A program made the position numbers and the translations under genes. Positions 34,800-43,968 of a stretch of DNA of 64,000 nt are shown here, piece by piece (positions within the stretch are counted from its first letter, which is position 1; the number at the start of each line of letters is the position of its first letter). The DNA comes from Amycolatopsis sp. FDAARGOS 1241 (lineage in GTDB: Bacteria; Actinomycetota; Actinomycetes; Mycobacteriales; Pseudonocardiaceae), in the NCBI RefSeq assembly GCF_016889705.1, contig NZ_CP069526.1:7637001-7701000 (forward strand). The letters run 5' to 3'. The notes below the pieces were generated by a model. It had not been told where the DNA came from and did not search any database. It worked only from the letters and a program-made list of their open reading frames with translations.

Positions 34800-34818
34800 G
34801 AATTCCCTTCGGGAATTC
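34800..34818. other. small perfect hairpin
   Basis: GAATTCCCTTCGGGAATTC: 8-bp arms around TTC. It is preceded at 34760-34798 by two related copies of CTTTT(C/A)GCCGAAGG(A/C)GA. This AT-richer patch lies between the two long hairpins. Confidence 0.6.
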
Positions 34819-34853
34819 AGATCCCAGGGAACGGCCCCCATCTATCCATCGAT

Positions 34854-34915
34854 CTACGGGACTCACCTTGTGTCAAGGCGGGAAAGCGTACCTTGACACA
34901 AGGTGAGTCCCGTAG
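34854..34915. repeat. perfect 25-bp inverted repeat with 12-nt loop (hairpin 2)
   Basis: Left arm 34854-34878 starts CTACGGGACTCACC and ends TGTCAAGG. The loop is CGGGAAAGCGTA. Right arm 34891-34915 is its exact complement. Outer arm sequence differs from hairpin 1 while core and loop are the same in inverted orientation. No gene is visible from 34916 to 35004. Confidence 0.85.
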
Positions 34916-35004
34916 AAGAGGCTGGGGATCGGGGGCGGGGAGGTCTGGGTGGTTCCCCTCGTGTAGTTGTCGGTGCGTTTTCGCGTGGTTGAGTGGACGT
35001 CGTT

Positions 35005-35791
35005 CTACCGCACGATATTGCGTTCGAACAGTTTCCGTGCCCAGAAATACCCGCCCATCGAAATCGCCGCACACCACGCGATGGCAAGCGTGACGGTGGT
35101 AGTGCTCGTCGTCGTGCCGTGGAGTAGGGCGCGGAGGGTTTCCATGACGGGGGTGAAGGGTTGGTATTCGGCGAACCAGCGCAGGGCCGTGGGCATGGAG
35201 TCGGTGGGGACGAAGCCGCTGCCGAGAAAGGGGAGGAGGATGAGGGGCATGGGGAGGTTGGAGGCCGTTTCGACGCTCTTGGTGACCAAACCCAGTGCCA
35301 CCGTCCAGCCACGTCAGGGCGAAGGCGAGCAGCAGGAGCATGCCGGCGACGCCCAGCCACTGGAAGAAGTTCGCTTCGGTGCGGAAGCCGATGGCGAAGG
35401 CGATGGCGAGGATCACCGCGACGCAGAGCAGGGCCTGGATGACGCTGCCGAGGACGTGGCCCGTCAGCACCGACCCGCGGCTGATGGCCATGGTGCGGAA
35501 GCGGGCGATGATGCCCTGGGTCATGTCCATGGCGACGGAGATGGACGTGCCCTGGACCGCGCCGCACACGGCCATGAGGATGATGCCGGGCGTCACGTAT
35601 TCGAGGTAGGCCGTGCGGCCGCCGCCGGTGCCGCCGAGGCCGGCGCCCAGGGTGCCGCCGAAGACGTAGACGAACAGCAGCAGGAAAACGACGGGCATGA
35701 GCAGCAGCATCAGCGTCATCGACGGGTAGCGCAGCATGTGCTTGAGGTTGCGGCGCAACATGGTCGAGGAATCGCGCAGGGCGTGGGTCAT
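35005..35791 (-). pseudogene. ABC-2 type permease (DrrB-like), frameshifted
   Basis: From ATG 35791: MTHALRDSSTMLRRNLKHML, LLLMPVVFLLLFVYVFGG, TPGIILMAVCGAVQGTSISV, FRTMAISRGSVLTGHVLGS and LLLAFALTWL. Near 35299-35310 the frame shifts by one base and continues ALGLVTKSVETASNLPMPLI, GFVPTDSMPTALRWFAEYQP, ARKLFERNIVR. Joined, this is a complete six-helix DrrB-type exporter permease. ATGA overlap with the ATPase gene upstream. As read the transporter would lack its last helices; a sequencing error is the alternative. Confidence 0.85.
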
Positions 35792-36720
35792 CGGACTGCA
35801 CTCCGTTCGGTGAGGGCGAGGAAGACGTCGTCGAGGTCGGGCAGGTGGACGGACAGCTCGCCGACCTCGAGCTGGGCCGAGTCGAGCTTGTCGAGCAGGG
35901 AGCGCAGCGACTGGACGCCGCCGTCGCTGGGGACCTGCAGGGTCAGGGCGTCGTCGTCGCGGGTGGACGAGGGGAAGAGCGACGCGGCTGAGGACAGCGT
36001 GGGCACGTCGTCGAAGCGCAGCCGCACGTGGCCGCCCGGGATGAGGCGCTTGAGCTCGTCGGCGGTGCCCTGCGCGACGAGCCGGCCGTGGTCCAGCACG
36101 GCGATCCGGTCGGCCAGCTGGTCGGCTTCCTCGAGGTACTGCGTGGTGAGGAAAACCGTGACCCCGCCGGCGACGAGCTCGCGGATGATCGTCCACATCG
36201 TCCGGCGGCTGCGCGGGTCGAGTCCCGTGGTGGGCTCGTCGAGGAAGATGATGCGCGGCACACCGACGAGGCTCATCGCGAGGTCCAGACGCCGGCGCAT
36301 GCCGCCGGAGTACGTCGAGGCGAGTTTGCGCCCCGCGTCCACCAGGTCGAACTGCGCCAGCAGCTCCGTGACGCGCCGGCGACCGGCGGCCTTGCCGAGG
36401 TGGTGCAGGTCGGTCATCAGCCGCAGGTTCTCCTCCCCCGTCAGCAGGTCGTCGACGGCCGAGAACTGACCCGTGACGCCGATGGCGGACCGCACGCCGT
36501 CGGGGTCGGCCGCGAGGTCGTGCCCCGCGACGCGCACCGCGCCGGCGTCCGGTGTGAGCAAGGTGGACAGGATCCGGACCGTGGTGGTCTTGCCCGCGCC
36601 GTTGGGCCCGAGCAGGGCGAACACGCTGCCTTCGGTGACGTCGAGATCGATGCCGTCGAGCACCGTCTGGTCGCCGTAAGCCTTGCGCAGGCCCGTCGCC
36701 GTGATGGCTGAGGTGGTCAT
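35788..36720 (-). CDS. ABC transporter ATP-binding protein (DrrA-like)
   Basis: 310 residues. Walker A GPNGAGKTTT, Q-loop VTGQFSAVDDLLTGEENL, signature YSGGMRRRLDLA, Walker B IIFLDEPTTGLD and switch region TTQYLEEADQLADRI. The C-terminal extension (HLPDLDDVFLALT) is typical of daunorubicin-resistance type DrrA proteins. ATG 36720 is chosen at the family start. The ATPase pairs with the permease downstream for drug or lipid export; partner integrity is in doubt. Confidence 0.93.
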   Translation of the reverse strand: MTTSAITATGLRKAYGDQTVLDGIDLDVTEGSVFALLGPNGAGKTTTVRILSTLLTPDAGAVRVAGHDLAADPDGVRSAIGVTGQFSAVDDLLTGEENLRLMTDLHHLGKAAGRRRVTELLAQFDLVDAGRKLASTYSGGMRRRLDLAMSLVGVPRIIFLDEPTTGLDPRSRRTMWTIIRELVAGGVTVFLTTQYLEEADQLADRIAVLDHGRLVAQGTADELKRLIPGGHVRLRFDDVPTLSSAASLFPSSTRDDDALTLQVPSDGGVQSLRSLLDKLDSAQLEVGELSVHLPDLDDVFLALTERSAVR

Positions 36721-36820
36721 GTGGCCCCCGTTTCTCCGTGGTGCAGCCACCGTCGCCCACGGCGCTGACACTGCCCGGCGCTCGCGCTGACACGGTGCTG
36801 ACACGGGCTACGGTGGCCAG

Positions 36821-37688
36821 GTGAAGGTGTTCGTGACCGGAGGCACGGGCGCCGTCGGCGGCCACGCCGTGACGGCGCTGGTACGTGCCGGCCACACCGT
36901 GACCGGACTGGCCCGCACGCCGGCTTCCGCGGCCCTGCTGGCCGCGCGGGGCGGGTTTCGCTGTTCGACGCCGCCGGGTTGGCGGTCGGGTTCGACGGGC
37001 ACGACGCGGTGGTGAACCTGGCGAGCGCGTTGCCGCCGATGTCGCGCTTCCTCTTCCGCAGCGCTTGGCGCCGCTGCGAACACGTCCGCACGGAAGGCTC
37101 AGCCACTGTCGCGGAGGCGTGCCGGCGGGCGGGAGTGGGTCAGCTGGTGCAGGAGTCCGTGTGCCTGCTGTACCGGGCCGGCGGCCCGGATTGGGTCGAC
37201 GAGGACACGCCCGTCGACCGCTTCCCCGCGGCGCGGGGCAACCTCGCCGCCGAAGCCAACGCCACCGGCGGAGTCGTGCTGCGGTTCGGCTGGTTCTACG
37301 GCCCGGGGGCAAGGCACAGCGAACAACTGCTCACGCTGGCGCGCCGCCACCTCGTTCTCGAACTCGGCCCGCCCACGGGCTACTTGTCGACCATCCACGT
37401 CGCCGACGCCGGCGCGGCGGTGGTCGCAGCACTCACCGCGCGGCCCGGCACCTACAACATCGTGGACGACGAGCCCCTGACGGAACGCGCCTTCAGCGAC
37501 GCACTGTCCTCGGCCGCCGGCGCCCGCCCGTGGCTGCGCGGCCCGAGTTCCGCTGCCCTCCTCTTCGGCGACCGGCTCACGTCCCTGACGCGGTCGCTGC
37601 GGGTGCGGAACACGCGTTTCGTTCCGCGACCGGGTGGGCGCCCCAGTACCCGAGCGCACGCGAGGGGCTGGCGGCGATGGCTCGATAA
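36821..37688 (+). pseudogene. NAD(P)-binding epimerase/reductase-like gene with two frameshifts
   Basis: Frame 1 from GTG 36821: MKVFVTGGTGAVGGHAVTAL to LAARG. After an indel near 36946-36957 a second frame reads VSLFDAAGLAVGFDGHDAVV, NLASALPPMSRFLFRSAWRR, LVQESVCLLYRAGGPDWVDE, VLRFGWFYGPGARHS, LSTIHVADAGAAVVAAL, TYNIVDDEPLTERAF. Near 37617-37625 it shifts again to end SATGWAPQYPSAREGLAAMA. Together it is an extended SDR of the nucleotide-sugar epimerase-like group. Two lesions make a functional product unlikely unless the sequence is wrong. Confidence 0.8.
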
Positions 37689-37757
37689 CCGCCGCTTCTC
37701 GCCGGCGGAAGAACCAGCTCTCGGACTTCTCACTCCCGCCTGCCCAGCGTTGTCGAC

Positions 37758-38421
37758 ATGACCACCTACGTCCTCGTCCCCGGGGCCTGCCACGGTGGCT
37801 GGTGCTTCGACCGCCTCCCGCGGGAGCTGCGCGAGCGCCACCACCGCGTGCTCCCCCTGACGCTGACCGGCCTGAGCGAGCGGCGGCACCTGCTGCACGC
37901 GGGCGTCAACCTCGACACGCAGATCGAGGACGTGGTCAGCGCGCTCGAGGCCGAACGGGTCGAGGACGCGGTGCTGGTGGGGCACAGCTACGGCGGCATG
38001 GTCATCACCGGCGCGGCCGACCGGGTGCCGGACCTCGTGGACGCGCTGGTGTACGTCGACGCGTTCGTGCCGCGGAACGGGGAGTCGTGCTGGATGCTCA
38101 CGGACGACCGGCAGCGCGAGTGGTACCTGAGCGTGGCCGAGACCGGGCACGCGGTGCCGCCGCTGCCGTTCTTCGACGCCCGGGCATCGGCGCATCCGCT
38201 GGCGTCCTTCCTGCAAGGCATCCGGCTGTCGGGTGAGCTCAGCAGGTTCCGCAGGCGGGACTACGTGTACGCGAAGGTGTGGGACGGTGGTTCGCCGTTC
38301 GAATCGACGCACCCGCCTCAAGGACGATCCACAGTGGAACGTCCACGCCCTGGACGGCAAGCACGACCTGATGCGCGACGCCCCCGAGGAGCTGCTGCGC
38401 ATCGTGCTCGAGGCCGGCTGA
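37758..38421 (+). pseudogene. alpha/beta hydrolase (esterase-like), frameshifted near the C-terminus
   Basis: TTYVLVPGACHGGWCFDRLP, TLTGLSERRHLLHAGVNLDT and the nucleophile elbow VGHSYGGMVI define the salicylate/MES-type esterase group. After WDGGSPFESTH a one-base change near 38309-38317 moves the frame to RLKDDPQWNVHALDGKHDLM and APEELLRIVLEAG, which holds the catalytic-His region (GKHDLM). Without the shift the His would be lost. Confidence 0.8.
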
Positions 38422-38445
38422 CGAGGGCCCCCGCGGCGTGGTGCG

Positions 38446-39341
38446 ATGAGCGGCATGGAGATCCGGGAGATGCGGGCGTTCGTCGCGGTCGTCGAGGAGG
38501 GCGGGCTGTCCGCGGCCGCCCGGCGGCTGCACGTGAGCCAGCCGGCGGTGTCGCAGACCGTGCAGGCGCTGGAGCGCCAGCTCGGGGTGCAGCTGCTGGT
38601 CCGCAGCAACGCGGGTGTGCAGCCGACCGACGCCGGCCGGACGCTGCTGACCGAGGCGCGCGCCGTGCTCGCGCGGCACGATCAGGCGGTGGCGGCCGTG
38701 GCGCGGCACGTCACCGGCAGCACCCTGCTGCGCATCGGGATCCCGCTGGAGCTGCCGCCGAACCTGCTCTCGCGCGCGCTCGCCGACCTGGCCGGCGCGT
38801 TCCCCGACACGCGGGTGCAGGTCGTGCACGCGGCGACGACCGGCCAGCTCGACCTGCTCCGAGACGGTGAGCTGGACCTCGGGCTGCTGCGCGAGCGCCC
38901 CGTCGGCCCGGAGCTCGACGCGATGCCGGTGCTGGAGGAGAAGCTCGTGTGCTGCTGTCGAAGGAGGACGCCGAAAACCTCGCCGGGCCCGGCGGTGTCC
39001 GGCTCGACGCGCTGGCCGGGCTGACGTGGATCGGCTTCCCGCGCGAAGGCAGCCCGGCCTGGTACGACGAGATCGTCGCCATCTTCCGCTCCCACGGTCT
39101 GGAAGTCGGCCCCGAACCGGCCGCGAGCCCGGCGCTCATCGCCGAGCTGAAGTTCGCCGCCGTGAGCGCGGGTGGCGCGTTCACGCTCGCACCACCGAAC
39201 TGGGCGCTGCCCTTGCCCGAACAGGTGGCCTGGTGCCCACTCGCCGGCTCGCCGCTCGTGCGCCGCACGTGGGCGGCGTGGCCGGCCTCGTCGCACCGGC
39301 GCGACCTCGGGCACCTCGTGGCGGCTCTGGACGCCTTATAA
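38446..39341 (+). pseudogene. LysR-family regulator, frameshifted in the effector domain
   Basis: HTH: MEIREMRAFVAVVEEGGLSA, SQPAVSQTVQALERQLGVQL. The effector domain begins LLRIGIPLELPPNLLSRALA and LDLLRDGELDLGLLRERPV. After VLEEKLV a base is missing near 38946-38953; frame 2 continues LLSKEDAENLAGPGGVRLDA, WIGFPREGSPAWYDEIVAIF to LGHLVAALDAL. The joined length (about 298 residues) is normal for LysR. It lies just upstream of an intact SDR gene it may have regulated. Confidence 0.85.
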
Positions 39342-39444
39342 CCGCTATAAGCCGCACGTATCGCCAGGTCGGAAGGCTTTTCGTGAGGAAGCGCTTGAAC
39401 GAGTCGGCCGCGCACCTCGGCGCGACCGGATTCGGGAGATGACC

Positions 39445-40191
39445 ATGACAGCAGAACTGTCGGGAACCACGGCGCTCGTCACCGGCGCGACGAGCGGCAT
39501 CGGCCGCGCGACCGCGGTGGCGCTCGCCAAGCTCGGCGCCCATGTGCTGGTGAGCGGCCGCGACGCGGGCCGCGGTGAGCGGGTGGTGCAGGAGATCGTC
39601 GCGGCGGGCGGGCAGGGCGCGTTCCTCGCGTCCGACCTCGCGGACGCGGAATCGGCGCGGGACCTCGCTTCGCGCGCCCTCGCGGTCACCGGCCACGTCG
39701 ACGTCCTCGTCAACAGCGCGGGGATCTTCCCCTTCGGGCCGACGGCGGAGACCACGGAGCCGGACTTCGACTCGGTGTACTCGCTGAATGTGAAGGCCCC
39801 GTACTTCCTCGTCGCGGCCCTCGCGCCCGCGATGGCCAAGCGGGGCAAGGGATCCATCGTCAACGTGTCCACCATGGTCGCGGAGTTCGGTGCCGCGGGG
39901 ATGGGCCTGTACGGCTCCAGCAAGGCCGCACTGGAGCTGCTGACCAAGTCGTGGTCGGCGGAGTACGGCCCCAGCGGCGTCCGCGTCAACGCCGTGAGCC
40001 CCGGTCCGACCCGCACCGAAGGCACGGCGGACATGGGCGAGGGCCTGGACAACCTCGCGTCCCTCGCCCCCGCGGGCCGGCCCGCCACCCCGGACGAGAT
40101 CGCCGCGGCGATCGTCTTCCTCATCACTGGCGGCGCGAGCTTCATCCACGGCGCCGTGCTGCCGGTCGACGGCGGACGGGTTGCGGTGTAA
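39445..40191 (+). CDS. SDR family oxidoreductase (FabG-like)
   Basis: 248 residues. ALVTGATSGIGRATAVALAK binds NADP(H); VNSAGIFPFGP stands at the NAG motif; SIVNVSTMVAEFG supplies Ser; YGSSKAALELL supplies Tyr and Lys. ATG 39445 has GGGAG 8 nt upstream; ATG 39439 is in the same frame. Substrate unknown. A strong hairpin follows the stop. Confidence 0.92.
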   Translation: MTAELSGTTALVTGATSGIGRATAVALAKLGAHVLVSGRDAGRGERVVQEIVAAGGQGAFLASDLADAESARDLASRALAVTGHVDVLVNSAGIFPFGPTAETTEPDFDSVYSLNVKAPYFLVAALAPAMAKRGKGSIVNVSTMVAEFGAAGMGLYGSSKAALELLTKSWSAEYGPSGVRVNAVSPGPTRTEGTADMGEGLDNLASLAPAGRPATPDEIAAAIVFLITGGASFIHGAVLPVDGGRVAV

Positions 40192-40202
40192 CGGAAAACC
40201 CT

Positions 40203-40229
40203 CCGGTGCCGCGGCTTGCGCGGCACCGG
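40203..40229 (+). terminator. hairpin terminator after SDR gene
   Basis: CCGGTGCCGCG (40203-40213) pairs perfectly with CGCGGCACCGG (40219-40229) across GCTTG. Located 12 bp after the stop. The remaining 180 bp to the next (convergent) gene shows no other feature. Confidence 0.7.
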
Positions 40230-40411
40230 GGACGTCATCGCTTTCGCCCGGCAACCGGCGAATGAGCGCGCGGCGAGGAAAAGCCGCACACGCGATGTCC
40301 GGCACCTCGGCGCGAACAATCGCCCGGCGGCACTGCCCGGAGCCTCCCCGGCCAGGCGGGAAAACCACCGGCCGGGGGCGCCCTCGTGCGTGTCCGCAGC
40401 GGCGAACCGGG

Positions 40412-41440
40412 CTACGCGACGAGCGCCGGCACCCGCTCCCCCGTGGCCGGCGGCCCGGGCGGCGTGCCGTCGCCGAACGGCCGGCCGCCCAGTTCCTCGC
40501 GGCCGTGGGGCGTCAGCCAGCCCGACGGGTCCGGCCCCGCGGGGATGATGCCCGTCGGGTTGATCGAGCGGTGCACCACGTAGTAGTGCTCCTTGATCTG
40601 GTCGAAGTCGGTGGTGTCGCCGAAGCCCGGCGTCTGGAACAGGTCGCGCGTGTAGGCCCACAGCACCGGCAGTTCGGTGAGCTTCTGCCGGTTGCACTTG
40701 AAGTGGCCGTGGTACACCGCGTCGAAGCGGACGAGCGTGGTGAACAGGCGGACGTCGGCCTCCGTGATGGTGTCGCCGACGAGGTAGCGCTGGGTCGAAA
40801 GCCGCTCCGAAAGCCAGTCGAGCCGGTCGAACAGCTTCGTGTACGCCGCTTCGTACGCGGCCTGTGTCGTCGCGAAGCCGGCCTTGTACACGCCGTTGTT
40901 GACGTCGCGGAACACCTTCTCCGCGACGTCGTCGATCTCGTCGCGCAGCGGCTCCGGATACAGGTCGGGCGCGCCCTCGCGGTGGTACGCCCGCCACTCG
41001 AGCGACAGGTCGATCGTCATCTGCTTGAAGTCGTTGGTCACGACCCGACCGGTCGGGATGTCGACGATCGCCGGCACGGTGATGCCGCGCGGGTACTGCG
41101 GGTCGCGCTTGAAGAAGGCCTCCTGCAGCCGCTCGATGCCCAGTACGGGGTCGCGCCCGCCGGGATCGAGGTCGAACGTCCAGCTGCGCTGGTCGTGCGT
41201 CGGCCCGCAGATGCCCATCGACAGCACGCCCTCGAGGCCCAGCAGGCGGCGCACGATGGCGGCGCGGTTCGCCCACGGGCAGGCGCGGGCGATCACGAGC
41301 CGGTAGCGGCCGGGCTCCACGGGCCAGCCGTCACGGCCGTCGGCGGTGATGCGGTCGGCGAGGTAGTTCGTGTCGCGCTTGAACTCGCCCCTCTCTGCGT
41401 TCTCGGCACTGTCGGCAGTTGCGGCACTGTCGGCGGTCAT
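40412..41440 (-). CDS. glutathionyl/mycothionyl-hydroquinone reductase (GST omega/Xi type)
   Basis: 342 residues. The thioredoxin-fold active site ARACPWANRAAIVRRLLGLE (catalytic Cys) and the C-terminal helical domain (FATTQAAYEAAYTKLFDRLD, YLVGDTITEADVRLFTTLVR, YTRDLFQTPGFGDTTD) match YqjG/PcpF/ECM4. These remove thiol adducts from hydroquinones; actinomycetes use mycothiol, so mycothionyl-hydroquinone is the likely substrate. Co-directional 21 bp after a MarR gene, suggesting quinone-responsive expression. Confidence 0.93.
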   Translation of the reverse strand: MTADSAATADSAENAERGEFKRDTNYLADRITADGRDGWPVEPGRYRLVIARACPWANRAAIVRRLLGLEGVLSMGICGPTHDQRSWTFDLDPGGRDPVLGIERLQEAFFKRDPQYPRGITVPAIVDIPTGRVVTNDFKQMTIDLSLEWRAYHREGAPDLYPEPLRDEIDDVAEKVFRDVNNGVYKAGFATTQAAYEAAYTKLFDRLDWLSERLSTQRYLVGDTITEADVRLFTTLVRFDAVYHGHFKCNRQKLTELPVLWAYTRDLFQTPGFGDTTDFDQIKEHYYVVHRSINPTGIIPAGPDPSGWLTPHGREELGGRPFGDGTPPGPPATGERVPALVA

Positions 41441-41461
41441 GTCACCACTTTCGTCGAAGGT

Positions 41462-41938
41462 TCACTCCGGGCACTGCTGCCCCGGCGGCTCCAGGGCGGC
41501 GGCCAGCCGGGCGAGGATCGGGCCCGCGCCGCGGACCTCCTCGGGGCTCAGGTGGTCGAACAGGTGCGACCGCACGCGCTCGAGGTGCCCGGGGTACGCG
41601 GCCTTGAGCTTCGTCTGGCCCGCTTCGGTGAGCCGCGCGTTGGCCGCGCGCCCGTCGCTCTCGCACTTGACCTTCTCCACGAGGCCGCGCTTGACGAGGC
41701 TGTCGACGACCCGGCTGATACGGCTCAGCGACAGCGCCGTGGCCTTGGCCAGGTCGGTGAGCCGCAGCCACCCCTCGGCGGCCTCGGACAGCGACACCAG
41801 CACGGTGTAGTCGGTCATCGAGACGCCGGTCTCGTTCACGAACTGATCTTCCAGCACCCTCGGCAGCACGGTGATGATCCGCGTCAGCGGTCGCCACACG
41901 GCCTCTTCTTCCCCGCTCAACGGGGCCCTGTCCACCAC
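41462..41938 (-). CDS. MarR-family regulator
   Basis: 158 residues. SMTDYTVLVSLSEAAEGWLR, LTDLAKATALSLSRISRVVD, RGLVEKVKCESDGRAANARL (winged HTH and wing). One Cys in the wing (KCESD) could be redox-active; inference only. Upstream of and co-directional with the hydroquinone reductase, divergent from a YceI gene. Confidence 0.92.
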   Translation of the reverse strand: MVDRAPLSGEEEAVWRPLTRIITVLPRVLEDQFVNETGVSMTDYTVLVSLSEAAEGWLRLTDLAKATALSLSRISRVVDSLVKRGLVEKVKCESDGRAANARLTEAGQTKLKAAYPGHLERVRSHLFDHLSPEEVRGAGPILARLAAALEPPGQQCPE

Positions 41939-42005
41939 ACGAGTAGTCTACCGGAATACTTGCTCGCGCAATCACGTTTGATGCGTTAGTGTTCAGTTGA
42001 GCCCT

Positions 42006-42019
42006 CAACCAAGTGGTTG
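42006..42019. promoter_or_regulatory. palindrome in MarR/YceI divergent region
   Basis: CAACCAAGTGGTTG, 6-bp perfect arms around AG, 30 bp before the YceI start. Candidate operator for the adjacent MarR protein. Confidence 0.45.
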
Positions 42020-42048
42020 GGGGAGCGAGCCCCGGAGGAAGAGAGAAC

Positions 42049-42609
42049 ATGACCAGCGCGACCACCACGTACCCGCAGCTGACCGGCGAGTACACCATTG
42101 ACACCGCCCACAGCCGCATCGGCTTCGTCGCCCGCCACGCGATGGTGACGAAGGTCCGCGGTGCTTTCAACGAGTTCGACGGCACCTTCTCCGTGAACGG
42201 CGACGAGCCGGCCAAGTCGAGCGCCACCGTCACCATCAAGGCGCACAGCATCGACACCCGCAACGCTGACCGCGACGGTCACCTGCGCAGCAACGACTTC
42301 CTGTCGATGGACGAGTACCCGGAGATCAAGTTCGTGTCCACCGGGATCACCCAGACCGGCGACGCCAGCTTCGACGTGACCGGCGACCTGACCATCAAGG
42401 ACGTCACGCGGACCATCACGATCCCGTTCGACTTCGAGGGCTCGGCGAAGGACCCGTTCGGCAACGACCGCGTGGGCTTCGAAGGCTCCACCACGATCTC
42501 CCGCAAGGACTACGGCATCACCTGGAACGCCGCGCTCGAGACCGGCGGCGTGCTGGTGTCCGACAAGGTCACCCTCGAGTTCGAGATCTCGGCCATCAAG
42601 AACGCCTGA
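42049..42609 (+). CDS. YceI-family protein (lipid-binding-like barrel)
   Basis: 186 residues without a signal peptide, so cytoplasmic. LTGEYTIDTAHSRIGFVARH, VRGAFNEFDGTFSV, NADRDGHLRSNDFLSMDEYP, FDVTGDLTIKDVTRTITIPF and KDYGITWNAALETGGVLVSD are YceI hallmarks; the fold is a lipocalin-like barrel that binds polyisoprenoids. RBS GGAGGAAG. Divergent from MarR/hydroquinone reductase, which hints at a shared quinone-type signal. Confidence 0.95.
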   Translation: MTSATTTYPQLTGEYTIDTAHSRIGFVARHAMVTKVRGAFNEFDGTFSVNGDEPAKSSATVTIKAHSIDTRNADRDGHLRSNDFLSMDEYPEIKFVSTGITQTGDASFDVTGDLTIKDVTRTITIPFDFEGSAKDPFGNDRVGFEGSTTISRKDYGITWNAALETGGVLVSDKVTLEFEISAIKNA

Positions 42610-42642
42610 TTCTCGTCACAGACCCCGGGTAACCGGGTCGCG

Positions 42643-42681
42643 CAGGGCCGGCTCACCGAATTCCTCCGGTGAGCCGGCCTG
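42643..42681. terminator. strong bidirectional hairpin
   Basis: GGCCGGCTCACCG (42646-42658) pairs perfectly with CGGTGAGCCGGCC (42667-42679), extended by CAG/CTG with a one-base bulge. Between the convergent YceI and LLM stops. Confidence 0.8.
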
Positions 42682-42689
42682 CGGCGTTC

Positions 42690-43558
42690 CTACCCCTGTG
42701 CGACCAGCGCTTCCCCGAGTCGGCGCCAGTGCGGCATCGCCGTGGCCCCCGGTGGGGTCCCGATCACCTGCACGCCGACGTGGTCCGCCCCGGCATCGAG
42801 GTGCCCGCGCAGCTTCGCGGCGACGGTGTCGACGTCGCCCCAGAACACGAGGTCGTCGACGAGCCGGTCGCTGCCGCCGTTCACGAAGTCGGCTTCGGAG
42901 TAGCCCAGCCGGCGGAACTTCGCGACGTTGTACTTCGACGTCAGGTACCGCTCCAGGTGCTCGCGGGCGACCGCGCGGGCCCGGTCGGCGTCGGTTTCGA
43001 GCAGCACCGCGTGCTCCACACCGAGGAACGCGTCCGAGCCGAGGATCTCGCGCGCTTGCGCGGTGTGGCCCACGGTCACGTGGTAGGCGTGCGCACCGTC
43101 GGCCTTGTCACGCGCGAGTTCCAGCATCTTGGGCCCGTAGGCCGCCAGGATCCGGCGGATCGGCTGCGCCGGCGCCGGGTTCGGCGTCTCGACCGCGTCC
43201 ATCTCGTCGAGGTAGGCGGCCATGGCGGCCAGCGGTTTGACGTCCGGCCGCGCCCCGCCGAACCCGAGGCCGAGCACGTGCCGGCCCGGGTAGGCGTCGG
43301 CCAGCAGGCACGCGGCGCCTCGGGCCGACCGCGCGTCGCGCGACCAGATCTGCGCGATGCCGTTGACCACCCGCAGCCGGCTGGCGGAAGCGAGCAGGAA
43401 CCCCGCATGCGTCAGCGCTTCGCGGCCCAGCAGCTCCGGGATCCAGACCGCGGGCCACCCCCGTTCCTCCAGCTCTGCACGGAGTCGCGGACCAGCGCCG
43501 CGGGCTGGTGCTCGAAGTCGAACGTCCAGATCCCGAACTTCCCCATCTCAGTCTTCAC
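42690..43558 (-). pseudogene. LLM-class F420-dependent oxidoreductase, frameshifted near the N-terminus
   Basis: Frame 1 from GTG 43558 (or ATG 43546): MGKFGIWTFDFEHQPAALVR then DSVQ. Near 43471-43478 one base is missing; frame 2 reads LEERGWPAVWIPELLGREAL, THAGFLLASASRLRVVNGIA, RHVLGLGFGGARPDVKPLAA, YGPKMLELARDKADGAHAYH, GVEHAVLLETDADRARAVAR, ADHVGVQVIG. The joined protein is a full-length actinobacterial LLM enzyme. Lies downstream of ArsR and TetR genes with an operator-like palindrome at its start. Confidence 0.8.
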
Positions 43559-43568
43559 GTATCGAAGT

Positions 43569-43584
43569 ATCGCAGAATTACGAT
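43569..43584. promoter_or_regulatory. palindrome just before the LLM start
   Basis: ATCGCAGAATTACGAT: outer arms ATCG/CGAT with partial inner symmetry, AT-rich, ending 11 bp before GTG 43558. Candidate site for the ArsR-type protein encoded immediately upstream. Confidence 0.45.
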
Positions 43585-43625
43585 TTGATGGGCAACCGTG
43601 CAGGTGGGGAGCAGTAGCGGGGGGA

Positions 43626-43949
43626 CTACAACGTCTGGCCGAGCGAAGCGACCAGCTCGGCGATGCGGTCTTCGTCGCGCTTGTAGTGGGTCCACTTGCC
43701 CACGCGCGTCGACCGGACGAGCCCGGCTCGTTCGAGCTCCGCGAGGTACGCCGACACGGTCGACTGCGCCAGCCCGGCCTTGGCTTGGAGATGACTCACG
43801 CACACACCGGCTTCGTTCACACCGTTGTCGAGCGGGAAGTGCTGTTCGGGATCTCGCAGCCACGCGAGCAGCTGCAGCCGCACGGGGTTGGCCAGCGCGC
43901 GCAATGCCTTCACCACACCGGGATCCGGCGTCACCACGGCTGTGTCCAC
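43626..43949 (-). CDS. ArsR-family regulator
   Basis: 107 residues from GTG 43949. LRALANPVRLQLLAWLRDPE, CVSHLQAKAGLAQSTVSAYL, AELERAGLVRSTRVGKWTHY: winged HTH of ArsR/SmtB type. The metal-box ELCVCDL is replaced by VCVSHL with a single Cys, so metal sensing is unlikely. The frame extends upstream but lacks ArsR content there. It follows a TetR gene by 19 bp and precedes the LLM gene. Confidence 0.88.
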   Translation of the reverse strand: MDTAVVTPDPGVVKALRALANPVRLQLLAWLRDPEQHFPLDNGVNEAGVCVSHLQAKAGLAQSTVSAYLAELERAGLVRSTRVGKWTHYKRDEDRIAELVASLGQTL

Positions 43950-43968
43950 TCCGCCAGAATACCCGCGG

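Noticed and set aside
35290..35315. Programmed ribosomal frameshift in the permease
   Set aside because: No slippery heptamer or downstream pseudoknot is evident, and neighbouring unrelated genes carry similar single-base breaks.
38930..39024. Cys/Arg-rich C-terminus of the LysR protein as a genuine metal-binding tail
   Set aside because: The next frame resumes typical LysR effector sequence at once, so the CCCRRR stretch is a frameshift product.
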